A DNA stretch of 64,000 nucleotides from CAZJLN01 sp964540765 (GTDB lineage Bacteria; Chloroflexota; Anaerolineae; Anaerolineales; Anaerolineaceae). Of this stretch, positions 25,645 to 35,535 are shown in pieces. The notes under the pieces were generated by a model, which did not search any database, was not told where the DNA came from, and saw only the letters and a program-made list of their open reading frames with translations. The stretch is from contig CAZINW010000008.1 of assembly GCA_964540765.1 (NCBI GenBank), positions 1-64,000 of the forward strand, given 5' to 3'. Within the stretch, counting starts at the first letter, position 1. The number at the start of each line of letters is the position of its first letter. Made by a program: the position numbers and the translations under genes.

Positions 25645-26796
25645 ATGCAAAAAACAACGGTCATTGGGATAGGTCAAATTAAGGTTGGAGAAAATTGGGA
25701 AAAATCTCTGCGGGAAATGGCAGGTGATGCAGCCTTATTGGCCATGATGGATGCAGATGTAGCCCTGGTTGATGGGATCTTTATTGGGAACATGATGGCG
25801 GGCACTGCGAATAAACAGGTTCACCTTGGTGCCATGATTGCAGATTGGATCAATCTGAATCACAGCGAAAGCCTTAGCATCGAGGCAGCCTGCGGGTCAG
25901 GGTCAGCCGCTTTCCGCAACGCAGTAATGGCAGTATCCTCGGGACAACTGGACACGGCATTGGTCATTGGTGTTGAAAAAATGACTGACTCTCCAACATT
26001 GGAAATCACCTCCGCTTTGGCAACAGCGGCTGATGCAGATTTGGAAGTCGATATGGGAGTCTCATTTGTAGCACTCAATGCGCTGATGATGAAACGTTAC
26101 ATGCATGAATATCATTGGCAAACATCCGATTTTGCAGCATTTTCAATCAATGCACATGCCAATGCAGTTCATAATCCTTACGCACGATTCAATAAAGCAA
26201 TTACACTCAAAAATTATGCGGAAGCACCAATGGTTTGTGATCCAATAAATCTGATGGATGCGTCATCCATCGGCGACGGTGCTGCCGCAGTAGTCATCCG
26301 CAGAGCCGACCTGATACCGCCTCACCAGGTTAAAATCAATGTTGTTGGATCTTCAGCGGCAACTGAAACGATCTCTCTTCAGAATCGAAAAGATCCACTT
26401 TGGCTCACTGCAGCGGAGAAATCGAGCCAACTGGCATACCGACAGGCTGGTATCTCCCCCAAGGATATTGGCGTTTTTGAATATCACGATGCTTTTTCGA
26501 TCATGGCAGCTCTGTCTCTTGAAGCTAATGGATTTTGCGAGCGCGGTCAGGGACCCCGATTAGCCAACGAGATGGAAATTGGCGTCAATGGAAGGGTCCC
26601 TGTTGCGACAAGGGGTGGGCTGAAGGCACGGGGGCATCCCGTTGGCGCAACTGGCGTCTATCAAATCGTCGAGGTTGTTCAACAATTACGTGGTGAAGCC
26701 GGTGAAACCCAGGTGCGCAATCCCGAATATGGGATGACACAAAATATTGGTGGTTCGGGATCAAATATCATTACTCATATTTTCAAAAGGGAATGA
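25645..26796 (+). CDS. Thiolase family protein, SCP2/archaeal type
   Basis: A 383-residue thiolase-fold enzyme that joins or cleaves acyl-CoA. The nucleophile Cys82 is in EAACGSGSAAF, the usual NEAF motif is HDAF (EYHDAFSIMA), and the His of GHPVGATG is present. The second catalytic Cys of classical thiolases is replaced: the C terminus reads QNIGGSGSN. This set is that of SCP2-type and archaeal acetoacetyl-CoA thiolases. The DUF35 and HMG-CoA synthase genes that often accompany archaeal forms are absent here. A GGAG ribosome binding site precedes the ATG, and TATAAT is at 25612-25617. Substrate chain length cannot be told. Confidence 0.85.
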   Translation: MQKTTVIGIGQIKVGENWEKSLREMAGDAALLAMMDADVALVDGIFIGNMMAGTANKQVHLGAMIADWINLNHSESLSIEAACGSGSAAFRNAVMAVSSGQLDTALVIGVEKMTDSPTLEITSALATAADADLEVDMGVSFVALNALMMKRYMHEYHWQTSDFAAFSINAHANAVHNPYARFNKAITLKNYAEAPMVCDPINLMDASSIGDGAAAVVIRRADLIPPHQVKINVVGSSAATETISLQNRKDPLWLTAAEKSSQLAYRQAGISPKDIGVFEYHDAFSIMAALSLEANGFCERGQGPRLANEMEIGVNGRVPVATRGGLKARGHPVGATGVYQIVEVVQQLRGEAGETQVRNPEYGMTQNIGGSGSNIITHIFKRE

Positions 26797-26879
26797 TAAA
26801 ATAAGAATAATCGCAAAATTCTTTGCTCATCTTCAATTATTTCTGTTCCACACCTCTACTTTTACAGGAGCAAAATCCA

Positions 26880-29800
26880 ATGATGGAATTTCATGTTTCA
26901 CGAAAAGCACGGGATAAGTACAGTTTTGACCAGAGCCTTTTTTCAATTAACGGAAATGTCATATTTGCCAATTTTCATGCCGCACGTCAATTCGCACAGC
27001 AGATCAACGCCAGGCAGGATCTGATTAATTTCCCGGAACGTGCTGTAAAGGCAGGACAGATCAATGCCCTTGGCTTGATTGATGAAATCTTCCATTATAT
27101 ATTTCATTTATATTTGGATGAAAACAAACCAGAACTCATATCAGACTTGTTGGAGACACTTAACCTTAAATTTGGCACAAAAAATGTTGATCAGGTTTTA
27201 CGATCGTTTGTTGATCAGTTTCCACCTGTTTCGGTTTATCGGAATGAAGTTCCTCTGGAAGCCTTTCTCAATGGATCAACAGAAGATACGCCTAATCTTC
27301 ATCTGGTTCTTGAAGAAATGCTCATGCTTTGGTTGACCAATGCAAACCCGGCAACAGCGCCTTATTCAGAACTGTTTGATGACAGCCTGTTGGATAAAAC
27401 CATACGTTACCATGAGTTAATTGCTGAAATTGATCATTTCTTTAAATCCCAAAAACATTTCGGACCTGATGACCAGAATATCATCACCATGCTGCGAACC
27501 CCTGCAATTCAGGTGCCCCATTCACTCAGTGGACAGCTTGAATTTATTCGCCAGAAATGGGGGCGATTACTAGGGAGTTATCTTTATAGACTCTTGGGAA
27601 GCCTCGATCTGATCAAGGAGGAACAGCGCATGATATTTGCTGGACCCGGTCCTACGGTTGTGCCGGATTTACAGGGCACATTTGCTGCTCTTGAAGAGGA
27701 AAGATTCAGCCCCGACAGCGATTGGATGCCCAAAGTAGTCATGTTGGCGAAAAATACCTATGTATGGCTCAACCAGCTTTCTAGACAGTATAACCAGCAA
27801 ATTACTCGGCTCGATCAAATACCGGATGAGACTTTAGATGAATTAGCCCGCTGGGGGTTCACTGGACTGTGGCTGATAGGTCTTTGGGAACGCAGTCAGT
27901 CTTCCAAACGCATCAAACAATTGTGCGGTAACCCCGATGCTGTGGCATCTGCCTATTCTTTATCACGCTATGAAATCGCCTGGGATCTGGGCGGAGAGAG
28001 TGGATATCAAAATCTCAAAGAAAGGGCAGCAAAGCGTGGCATCAGGCTGGCCAGTGATATGGTCCCCAATCATATGGGCATTGATTCAAATTGGGTTTAT
28101 GACCATCCAGACTGGTTTGTCTCCCTTGATTACAGCCCATTTCCAGGCTACTCGTTTAATGGAGTCGATTTGTCTTTAAACCCTGATATCAGTATCAACC
28201 TTGAAGATCATTATTACGACCGCTCTGATGCCGCTGTTGTTTTCAAACGCTATGATCATCGCAATGGTGACACAAAATTTATTTTCCATGGGAACGATGG
28301 CACCAGTATGCCCTGGAATGACACAGCGCAGCTAAATTATCTCAAAGCGGAAGTCCGCGAAGCAGTTATCCAGACCATCCTTTCTGTAGCCCGAAAATTC
28401 CCTATCATCCGCTTTGATGCAGCCATGACTCTCGCAAAAAAACATTATCAACGCCTGTGGTTTCCCCAACCCGGTTCAGGCGGTGATATTCCTTCACGTT
28501 CAGATCACAGCCTCACAAAAGAAGCGTTTGATGCAGCCATGCCAGTAGAATTCTGGCGGGAAGTTGTCGATCGGGTTGCTGCAGAGGTGCCAGATACCCT
28601 CCTTCTCGCAGAGGCATTTTGGCTGATGGAAGGATATTTTGTACGTACCCTCGGCATGCACCGCGTATATAACAGCGCTTTTATGAATATGCTTCGCAAT
28701 GAGGAAAATGACAAGTATCGCCAATTGATCAAAAACACGCTCACTTTTGACCCACAAATTTTAAAACGCTATGTCAATTTCATGAATAACCCTGATGAGC
28801 GCACAGCGGTCGAACAATTCGGCAAAGGCGATAAATACTTTGGCATTTGCTCGGTCATGTCAACCATGCCTGGTCTACCCATGTTTGGACATGGACAGGT
28901 GGAAGGTTACGCTGAAAAATACGGCATGGAATATTATCGCCCCTATTGGGATGAATACCCTGACCAATACCTGGTACACCGTCATGAAAGTGACATTTTT
29001 CCAATTCTTCACAAACGGTATCTGTTTGCAGATGTGGAAAACTTTAGGCTTTTTGACTTTTACACAAACAACGGTATGGTGGATGAAAATGTTTATGCGT
29101 ATTCAAACGGTACCAAGGACCAACGCGCTTTGGTGATTTATCACAATAAATTCGGACACACTGCCGGCTGGATAAAAATATCAGCAGCCTTCCTCAAAAA
29201 AGGCAGTGACGCCCTCATGCAGGAAGATCTTTATCATAGTCTCAACCTTAAAGATCACGATAATTCATTTGTAATCTTTACAAATTCCTCAAATGGGTTG
29301 GAATACATCAGATCAGGCCAGGATATTAAAGAAAAAGGAATGTACTTTGAACTTGATGCCTATAAATATCATGTCTTCATGAATTTTTATGAAGTGGCTG
29401 ACGATTCAAGCCAAAAATACACACGCCTCAATAATTATTTGAATGGGCGTGGAGTTCCCAGTATCGAGGAAGCCTTAAAAGAATTAACCTTATCCAAGGT
29501 ATTAACACCTATTCGTGAGCTTCTCAATGCCAGCCGGTTGAGAGACCTTGCAGCGCAGATAGTTATGGATCCAAAACTGCGCCCGGATAAGGACATCATT
29601 GATAGTGCTGTGTTGGCTTATGATCGGATATTGAATGCTGTCGATGCGCAGTTAAATCGCTCAGTCGATCATAAGCAAATTCTTGATGAATTTAATGAAA
29701 CCCTGATTAGATCGCTTTCATTAAATTTTTATAATGCTTTATTTGGGTTGCCAAATGCAAAGAAGTTCCAAAAAACTCTGGATTTCATCAAGAAAGGTAA

Positions 29801-30332
29801 CTTGGAAGATCCGGACGCTATCTATACGCTGCTAATTTGGGATATGATTGGAGCGCTCGATGGCTCAATTTCTGATCCTGATGTAAGCGGGATCAACCGT
29901 TCCTTAATCGATGAATGGGGTCTCAGTAAAATAGTTGAAGATAGCCTGGTGAAGCTCGGATTTGACCACTCACATACCTACTTTGCCGATCTTGTTGTCA
30001 AAATTTTAACAGCACAACGTCAGTGGTACTTGATAAAAGGAACCGCTTCAACGTCGGATCTTTTAAAGAAGTTGCTCAATGATGAGCAGGTCAGGTCATA
30101 CTTGCAAATCAATCGCTACAATGATATCTTATGGTTCAACAAGGAACGTTTTGAATCATTGCTCTGGTGGTTGATGACATCTGCTTTGATCACTAGTGGA
30201 TCCAATCAGGAAAAGACGACCACAGCTCATATCGAAGAGATGATCGTCGCCTTTGAAATCATCAAGAAACTCCAAAAAGCGGCAGACAAGTCGGAGTATC
30301 AGGTAGCTAAATTATTGGAGGAATTGTCTTAA
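26880..30332 (+). CDS. Very large GH13 alpha-amylase family protein
   Basis: A 1150-residue cytoplasmic protein (no signal peptide) with a central GH13 catalytic barrel, about residues 290-760. Region I is DMVPNH near residue 390, region II is IIRFDAAMTL with the nucleophile Asp near 512, and region III is LLLAEAFW with the acid Glu near 577. Region IV reads FMNNPDE near 638, keeping the Asp but lacking the usual His (NHD). About 290 residues precede the barrel, and a 350-residue helical part follows. The family normally hydrolyses or transfers alpha-glucosyl units. I do not recognise the subfamily. AGGAG lies 10 bases before ATG 26880. Its stop overlaps that of the convergent GH57 gene. Confidence 0.8.
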   Translation: MMEFHVSRKARDKYSFDQSLFSINGNVIFANFHAARQFAQQINARQDLINFPERAVKAGQINALGLIDEIFHYIFHLYLDENKPELISDLLETLNLKFGTKNVDQVLRSFVDQFPPVSVYRNEVPLEAFLNGSTEDTPNLHLVLEEMLMLWLTNANPATAPYSELFDDSLLDKTIRYHELIAEIDHFFKSQKHFGPDDQNIITMLRTPAIQVPHSLSGQLEFIRQKWGRLLGSYLYRLLGSLDLIKEEQRMIFAGPGPTVVPDLQGTFAALEEERFSPDSDWMPKVVMLAKNTYVWLNQLSRQYNQQITRLDQIPDETLDELARWGFTGLWLIGLWERSQSSKRIKQLCGNPDAVASAYSLSRYEIAWDLGGESGYQNLKERAAKRGIRLASDMVPNHMGIDSNWVYDHPDWFVSLDYSPFPGYSFNGVDLSLNPDISINLEDHYYDRSDAAVVFKRYDHRNGDTKFIFHGNDGTSMPWNDTAQLNYLKAEVREAVIQTILSVARKFPIIRFDAAMTLAKKHYQRLWFPQPGSGGDIPSRSDHSLTKEAFDAAMPVEFWREVVDRVAAEVPDTLLLAEAFWLMEGYFVRTLGMHRVYNSAFMNMLRNEENDKYRQLIKNTLTFDPQILKRYVNFMNNPDERTAVEQFGKGDKYFGICSVMSTMPGLPMFGHGQVEGYAEKYGMEYYRPYWDEYPDQYLVHRHESDIFPILHKRYLFADVENFRLFDFYTNNGMVDENVYAYSNGTKDQRALVIYHNKFGHTAGWIKISAAFLKKGSDALMQEDLYHSLNLKDHDNSFVIFTNSSNGLEYIRSGQDIKEKGMYFELDAYKYHVFMNFYEVADDSSQKYTRLNNYLNGRGVPSIEEALKELTLSKVLTPIRELLNASRLRDLAAQIVMDPKLRPDKDIIDSAVLAYDRILNAVDAQLNRSVDHKQILDEFNETLIRSLSLNFYNALFGLPNAKKFQKTLDFIKKGNLEDPDAIYTLLIWDMIGALDGSISDPDVSGINRSLIDEWGLSKIVEDSLVKLGFDHSHTYFADLVVKILTAQRQWYLIKGTASTSDLLKKLLNDEQVRSYLQINRYNDILWFNKERFESLLWWLMTSALITSGSNQEKTTTAHIEEMIVAFEIIKKLQKAADKSEYQVAKLLEELS

Positions 30333-31732
30333 TCCATTAACTCTTCGATCAGATCATTGGCTCTAATCCAGGTCTGTGAAAAGACAGTAACAGCCCGAAG
30401 ACCTGACCGCTGGCTTCGCACGGGACGAAATAATTGAAGTGCATTTTCTTCCAGGCTCACACCTGTGGCGATTTTTGTCAACCATACAGCCATGGCTGCG
30501 TAGGCGACATTATTCTGAGGTTCAATCCTGTGAAAATCCTCAAAGTACAGCCCGCATGAGGTGAACATGCGTTGTCTCTCGTATTGTGCATCGAGCAATT
30601 GGGATATTTTCAGATATTCCTTCTTTGATAATTTTTGGTCAACGAAAGAACTGATCAAAGTTTCATGATCCGTCCTTCCACCCAATACCTGAACATAAGC
30701 ATCCCGTATTTCCCAACACTTATCCGTATATTGGCTTAAGTAAGCTTCATAAACTTTATCCAGAGATTCCGCCAATTGGTTTAAAGCCAAACGAAAATGA
30801 GCTTTCCATGCTGGATTAGGCGTGCATTCACAACCGTCGCCCCACCTGGCGACACCATGGTGGCAACTCCATGAAGTACGATCATGAATTTTAACAGTTT
30901 CTGAAGCTGGGTTTTTTCGCATCCAGAGTCCCGGATAAGTTAGATCGATGTTATTGCTATGCGCACCTTGATTAAGAATATAGGTCAGAAATAAATCCCG
31001 ATAAGGTTGATGATGGCCATAAAGCTCCCCATCAGACGCAACGAGAGTCACATCTGATTTACTTCCATTCTGATTCTGTTTTACCCGTTCAAGAAAATCA
31101 TCCCCATTAACCGTGGAAGCAGGTTGAAAACTGACAGAAGTACTCAATCCACGGTCATAAAAGAAAACTGTAAACGGTTTTCTACCTCCAGGTAAATCGA
31201 CCAGGTATGGATGCGCGGTATCAACGACTTCTGCGTCTGCCTGCCAGGGAGCCAGGATGGTAAATTCCAAGCCACAATCTGATAATACGGACAATGTTTC
31301 AATATCAACAGCTGCTTCGGGCAACCAGAATCCACTGGGCTGGTGCCCAAAATGGTACACAAAATCCGCCACACCCCAGACGATCTGTGTTACTTTATCT
31401 CGATGGCTGGCAAGCGGGAGAATGACGTGGTTGTATCCCTGTGCCATGCCATTCCCAACACCATATTTTGTGAAGTTCTGAGATTCCTGCTGGATAACCC
31501 GGTTAGCTGTGTCTGGATCTTTTTTCTCTAACCACCTGAATAAAGTTGGACCAATATTAAAGCTGATTTTCTCAAAATTTCCTGCCAATGCATTGGGTCG
31601 GTAACATTCAGCCAGGATTCGAGAATTCCAATTTGGATAGGGTTCTGCGCCTGTTTCGTCAGGGATAATATCAGAAATTGGATCTTCTCTGGGTGGCTGG
31701 TAAAAATGACCATGGATACAAAGTGAATGCAT
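30329..31732 (-). CDS. Glycoside hydrolase family 57 protein (DUF3536-type)
   Basis: A 467-residue GH57 protein, a family of retaining alpha-glucan enzymes (amylases, amylopullulanases, 4-alpha-glucanotransferases, branching enzymes). Family motifs: HGHFYQPPRED at the N terminus (motif 1), the nucleophile Glu139 in GFWLPEAAVD, and the acid Asp234 in VASDGELYGHH. The C-terminal 200 residues resemble DUF3536. There is no signal peptide, so it is cytoplasmic. It converges with the giant GH13 gene and shares the four bases TTAA with it at the stop codons. Both probably act on glycogen or imported alpha-glucan. GAGG lies before the ATG, overlapping the end of the upstream SDR gene. Confidence 0.85.
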   Translation of the reverse strand: MHSLCIHGHFYQPPREDPISDIIPDETGAEPYPNWNSRILAECYRPNALAGNFEKISFNIGPTLFRWLEKKDPDTANRVIQQESQNFTKYGVGNGMAQGYNHVILPLASHRDKVTQIVWGVADFVYHFGHQPSGFWLPEAAVDIETLSVLSDCGLEFTILAPWQADAEVVDTAHPYLVDLPGGRKPFTVFFYDRGLSTSVSFQPASTVNGDDFLERVKQNQNGSKSDVTLVASDGELYGHHQPYRDLFLTYILNQGAHSNNIDLTYPGLWMRKNPASETVKIHDRTSWSCHHGVARWGDGCECTPNPAWKAHFRLALNQLAESLDKVYEAYLSQYTDKCWEIRDAYVQVLGGRTDHETLISSFVDQKLSKKEYLKISQLLDAQYERQRMFTSCGLYFEDFHRIEPQNNVAYAAMAVWLTKIATGVSLEENALQLFRPVRSQRSGLRAVTVFSQTWIRANDLIEELMD

Positions 31733-31740
31733 ACCTTTAA

Positions 31741-32658
31741 TTACCTCAATTTTTTGATTTTAGCGTTCTTGTATTTCAAATAATCAATTCGATGTGAAAA
31801 ACGGGTTGGACTCAGGTTAAAAATATTTGGTACCGAATTAAGGGAACAAATCCGATTTTCAGCAAGGTAATCCAACCAGAACACCGAGGTTGGAAATTTA
31901 CTTGAAAAAGTCTCGAGGAGCTCCGTTAGAAAGCTCAAATAAACCGGGTTGATCTCATACAGGATGCGCTTATGTCCAATTTTATTCATGATCATAAGCA
32001 ATACTTCTTTGATCGAAAGATACTCAGGACCACCAATTTCAAGAATCTGGTTTACGGTTTGAGGAAGGTCCAATGTCCAAATGAGGCATGTCACCAGATC
32101 TTCCACTGCGATTGGCTGTATGAGCGTGTTCCCATCTCCCGGAAGAAACATGAGTCCAGGAGCCAATTTTACCAACCTTGCCAAATTATTCGTGAAATGA
32201 TCTTTTTCGCCAAAAACAATTGCTGATCGGATGATGGTGAAATCCACCCCGGCGCCTTTGATATTATGTTCTGCAATCCCTTTTGCTTTTAACAAAGGGA
32301 AAGCTGAGGCCCTATCAGCGCCTATATGACTGAGGAATATGAGCCTTTCAATACTCACCTCTTTCGCCATTTTGGAAATCGTTCTTGAACCTTCGATTTC
32401 AACTTGCATCAGATTTGCGCGGGATCCCATTCTCTCAGCCCCAGCCAGATGGTATATGATATTGACGTCTTTTAAAGCTGCCCTGATTCCCCTTTCATCG
32501 CTTAAGCTCGCCACTGCCACCTCAACTGGGATACTTTTTGGGATCTTTGGGGAATCTTTAGAAGGGTGAATCAAAAGACGAACGGGATAACCTGAATTGG
32601 TTAATTGACGCACCAATATGCTGCCAATAAAGCCTGTGCCACCAGTCACGAGAATCAT
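31741..32658 (-). CDS. NAD(P)-binding atypical SDR (epimerase/NDUFA9-like)
   Basis: A 305-residue extended or atypical short-chain dehydrogenase. The N-terminal nucleotide-binding motif is ILVTGGTGFIGSILVRQL (TGGTGFIG at residues 5-12), with the acidic stretch and NIIYHLAGAERMG typical of NDUFA9-like and NmrA-like proteins. The catalytic YxxxK of active SDRs is not evident; the corresponding segment reads LLKAKGIAE. These proteins often act in lipid or quinone metabolism or as redox sensors. No Shine-Dalgarno is seen, but TATAAT (32669-32674, minus strand) lies 10 bases before the ATG. GH57 follows 8 bases after its stop. Confidence 0.8.
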   Translation of the reverse strand: MILVTGGTGFIGSILVRQLTNSGYPVRLLIHPSKDSPKIPKSIPVEVAVASLSDERGIRAALKDVNIIYHLAGAERMGSRANLMQVEIEGSRTISKMAKEVSIERLIFLSHIGADRASAFPLLKAKGIAEHNIKGAGVDFTIIRSAIVFGEKDHFTNNLARLVKLAPGLMFLPGDGNTLIQPIAVEDLVTCLIWTLDLPQTVNQILEIGGPEYLSIKEVLLMIMNKIGHKRILYEINPVYLSFLTELLETFSSKFPTSVFWLDYLAENRICSLNSVPNIFNLSPTRFSHRIDYLKYKNAKIKKLR

Positions 32659-32756
32659 AGAGATGAAAATTATAGCAGATTAAATGGCTCATCTGAGGTT
32701 GGCATATCTCTTGCACTGTATTGGTCACAATAACTATTTAGAACCTGGATGTGCAT

Positions 32757-34055
32757 ATGAACAATCGAATTGGATTTCACTATTTTGCAGATGTTGATCA
32801 TTATCAGGTCAAAGATTTGACCCTTTGGCTGCCCGAATTTCAACAAATGAAGATTGGATGGCTGGTTCTCCAGAGTCCAATGAATTATGCCATTCCTGAG
32901 GAATTTATCAAAGGAATAATGAGCAAAGGCATCACCCCAATTATTCATTTCAATTTTCTGATAAATTCCTCTGCCAAACCCGAGGACTTGAGAGTGATCC
33001 TCAGCGCATATGCGCGATGGGGAGTGAAGTATGTGGTCTTTTACAACAGCCCCAACCTGAAACGTTATTGGGCTGAAGGTACCTGGTCACAAGCTGATCT
33101 TGTCGATCGTTTTCTTGACCGATATATTCCCTTTGCTGATATGGCGCTAAATCTCGGCTTGATCCCGGTCCTTCCTCCACTTCAGCCTGGCGGTGATTAT
33201 TGGGATACGACCTTCCTCAAGAAACTATTACTGCTTTTACAGCAAAGGAAAGCTGTTTCCCTGATTTCAGGTATTCACATGGCTGTAAGCGCGCAAACCT
33301 TCAATAAGCCAATTGATTGGGGTAAAGGCGGGTCTGCAATATGGCATGCCTCCACTCCATATAAAAGCGAGGCTTCGGAAGATACCCAGGACCATGTGGG
33401 AATGCAAACATGGGAATGGTACACGGAAATTGTCCAATCAATCACTAAAACTACTCCAAAGATTATTTTGTTCTGGTTTGGTGCATCAAATGTTTTGGAA
33501 GGCGGTCAATTAGACTCAAGTTTATCTTTGGAGCGTTTGATCGATATGGCTCAAATGGATCCATCCGAAAAAGACTCCGAAATGCGCGGTCTAATATTTG
33601 GAGAGAATGTGATTGCATGTAATCTTTGGCTCCTCAGTTCCTCAGATCAGGATGTTGATGAGAAATCCATCAGCTTCTTAAGAAAATTGAAACCTGATTT
33701 GCAGGCAATTGGTAAAGTTAAAACCCACCAGACAAAATATTTTTACAATCAGAATCATGATGACCTTCCGGTCGCCAGGAAGGTCGCAGATTGGGTCTAT
33801 CCTATTGATCACTATTTATTATTACCTTCTTATGATTGGGGAATTCCAGAGCATGTATTGGAAAGGGTCAGACCAATCATTCGAGAATCCAGACCGACAG
33901 TTGGTTTTTCAATTTCCGAAGCCAGTTTGGCAAGAAAAGTAACCATTTGGAATGAAAACCAGGCCTTCACAGAAGGTGACATAAATACTCTTAAAAGGTC
34001 AGGCTGTGAAGTGGAAGAAATATTGGTAAATGGCATCAATATTGCAGTGGGTTAA
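32757..34055 (+). CDS. Hypothetical TIM-barrel (glycosidase-like) protein, 432 aa
   Basis: I do not recognise a named family. The protein is cytoplasmic with no signal peptide. Its pattern of alternating strands and helices (WLVLQSPMNYAIP, ITPIIHFNFLI, VKYVVFYNSPNLKRYW, LGLIPVLPPLQPGGDYWD, ISGIHMAVSAQTF, IILFWFGASNVLEG) looks like a glycoside hydrolase-type TIM barrel; catalytic acids cannot be assigned. The last 100 residues (PSYDWGIPEHVLERVRPIIR in part) form a separate alpha/beta part. Start is ATG 32757, or GTG 32751 two codons earlier; neither has a clear ribosome binding site. A weak promoter (TTGCAC at 32711, TATTTA at 32735) would place the mRNA start at the initiation codon. ftsZ follows 26 bases downstream. 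Confidence 0.6.
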   Translation: MNNRIGFHYFADVDHYQVKDLTLWLPEFQQMKIGWLVLQSPMNYAIPEEFIKGIMSKGITPIIHFNFLINSSAKPEDLRVILSAYARWGVKYVVFYNSPNLKRYWAEGTWSQADLVDRFLDRYIPFADMALNLGLIPVLPPLQPGGDYWDTTFLKKLLLLLQQRKAVSLISGIHMAVSAQTFNKPIDWGKGGSAIWHASTPYKSEASEDTQDHVGMQTWEWYTEIVQSITKTTPKIILFWFGASNVLEGGQLDSSLSLERLIDMAQMDPSEKDSEMRGLIFGENVIACNLWLLSSSDQDVDEKSISFLRKLKPDLQAIGKVKTHQTKYFYNQNHDDLPVARKVADWVYPIDHYLLLPSYDWGIPEHVLERVRPIIRESRPTVGFSISEASLARKVTIWNENQAFTEGDINTLKRSGCEVEEILVNGINIAVG

Positions 34056-34081
34056 TTATTAGATTTGACAGGAGAAATGAA

Positions 34082-35284
34082 ATGAACACTTATGCATCAA
34101 CCCTCATGAATTCAACGCCAATCTGGACAAAAATGCCCAAGATTGTCGTTTTAGGTCTCGGGGGAGGTGGTTCAAATGCAATTAATCGGATGATAGAAAA
34201 TGGCATGCAGGGTGTAACCTTTGTTGCAGCGAATACAGATGCCCAGGCTCTGTCAAAAAACCTGGCTCCAAATAAAATCCAATTAGGTCCTAGAGCCACT
34301 CGTGGATTGGGAGCGGGCGGTTTACCGACGGTAGGAGAAGCTGCCGCTGAGGAAAGCTACCGCGAACTGGCAGCAGTCCTTGATGGTGCTGAAATGGTAT
34401 TCTTGACTGCTGGAATGGGCGGTGGTACTGGTACCGGATCCATTCCAATTGCCGCGAAAGTTGCTAAATCCATTGGAGCTGTCACCATTGCGGTTGTCAC
34501 GAAACCTTTCTCATTTGAATTGGGTCGAAGACAATCGAATGCAGAAATTGGATTGCAGAAATTGAGAGAGTATGTTGATACCTTGATCGTGATTCCCAAT
34601 GATCGTTTAATCGAAGTCGCGCCTAAGGATCTTCCCCTTGAGATGGCATTTACCCTGGCTGATGACGTCCTCCGTCAGGGAGTTCAGGGGATTGCTGAAC
34701 TTGTCACCGAGACAGGTTTAATCAATGTTGACTTTGCTCATATCAAACACATCATGAAACGTGGCGGTGGGGCTCTCATGTCCATAGGCACAGGAGAAGG
34801 ACCTCATAAAGCCCAGCAGGCAATTGAAAGTGCTTTACACCACCCCCTCCTGGAGGATATTGATCTTACATTGGCATCCGGTATGATCGCCAATTTCACG
34901 GGCGGTTCTGATCTCACTTTCCACGAAGTCACCCATGCACTGGATGAACTTCAGGAGCAGTCCGGTCATCGTGCAGAGATCATTCCAGGTGTCATCAATG
35001 ATCCGCGCATGGAAAATAGGGTGCAATTGATTCTAATTGTCACTGGGGTTGGCGGAATTCGTTTGCAGGAAGCCTTTGAAACCCAGGAGCAGGAATACCC
35101 CGAAAAAGTGATGCCAAAACCATTACAGCCAAACTTGGTAAACAAACCGAAATTATCAAAATCGACTGAACTGGTTGATCCTGAGCCTGAAAACAGCCTT
35201 GATCAGTATCTCCCCAGCGTTGATTTCGCATCAAATTTGGATGTACCCGCATTCTTGCGAAAACGGATGCAGCAGGCAAGGTAA
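34082..35284 (+). CDS. ftsZ: Cell division protein FtsZ
   Basis: Tubulin-like GTPase that forms the division ring. The 400-residue protein has LGLGGGGSNAINRM near residue 24, the tubulin signature GGGTGTG (MGGGTGTGSIPIAA) near residue 117, the NADFADV-like segment GLINVDFAHIKHIM and the T7 loop. A short linker (about 340-385) leads to the C-terminal partner-binding peptide DVPAFLRKRMQ. AGGAG lies 9 bases before ATG 34082. FtsA, FtsQ and the mur genes are not adjacent, so this ftsZ is outside a classic division cluster. Two small unknown genes follow within 255 bases and are probably co-transcribed. Confidence 0.95.
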   Translation: MNTYASTLMNSTPIWTKMPKIVVLGLGGGGSNAINRMIENGMQGVTFVAANTDAQALSKNLAPNKIQLGPRATRGLGAGGLPTVGEAAAEESYRELAAVLDGAEMVFLTAGMGGGTGTGSIPIAAKVAKSIGAVTIAVVTKPFSFELGRRQSNAEIGLQKLREYVDTLIVIPNDRLIEVAPKDLPLEMAFTLADDVLRQGVQGIAELVTETGLINVDFAHIKHIMKRGGGALMSIGTGEGPHKAQQAIESALHHPLLEDIDLTLASGMIANFTGGSDLTFHEVTHALDELQEQSGHRAEIIPGVINDPRMENRVQLILIVTGVGGIRLQEAFETQEQEYPEKVMPKPLQPNLVNKPKLSKSTELVDPEPENSLDQYLPSVDFASNLDVPAFLRKRMQQAR

Positions 35285-35297
35285 GGAGGAAGTCATC

Positions 35298-35519
35298 ATG
35301 AAACACGAAGCTCTTGAAAAAGTGTGTGGGAAAGTCTACCGAAGTCACCCTGAGGTAGCTGGCGTGAACCCTAAAGTCACACAACAAAGCGAAGGCAGAT
35401 TTTTGTTACTCTTCAAATCTAAAGCCACAACGATGGGCGCTAAACAGATCAACCATACTATTCGTGTTGTCAGTAATGACCAGGGTGAAATCATAAAAAT
35501 ATCATCGTCACGAGGGTGA
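35298..35519 (+). CDS. Small hypothetical protein, 73 aa, after ftsZ
   Basis: Not recognised. ATG 35298 follows AAGGAGG at ideal spacing, 13 bases after the ftsZ stop, which makes this start clear and suggests coupling to ftsZ. The protein is basic and soluble: an N-terminal helix (MKHEALEKVCGKVYR) and then an apparent beta region (GRFLLLFKSK, NHTIRVVSND, EIIKISSS). No membrane segment. It could be a small partner or regulator of FtsZ, but the evidence is only position. Confidence 0.75.
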   Translation: MKHEALEKVCGKVYRSHPEVAGVNPKVTQQSEGRFLLLFKSKATTMGAKQINHTIRVVSNDQGEIIKISSSRG

Positions 35520-35535
35520 TGAAAGAAAGGATCCA

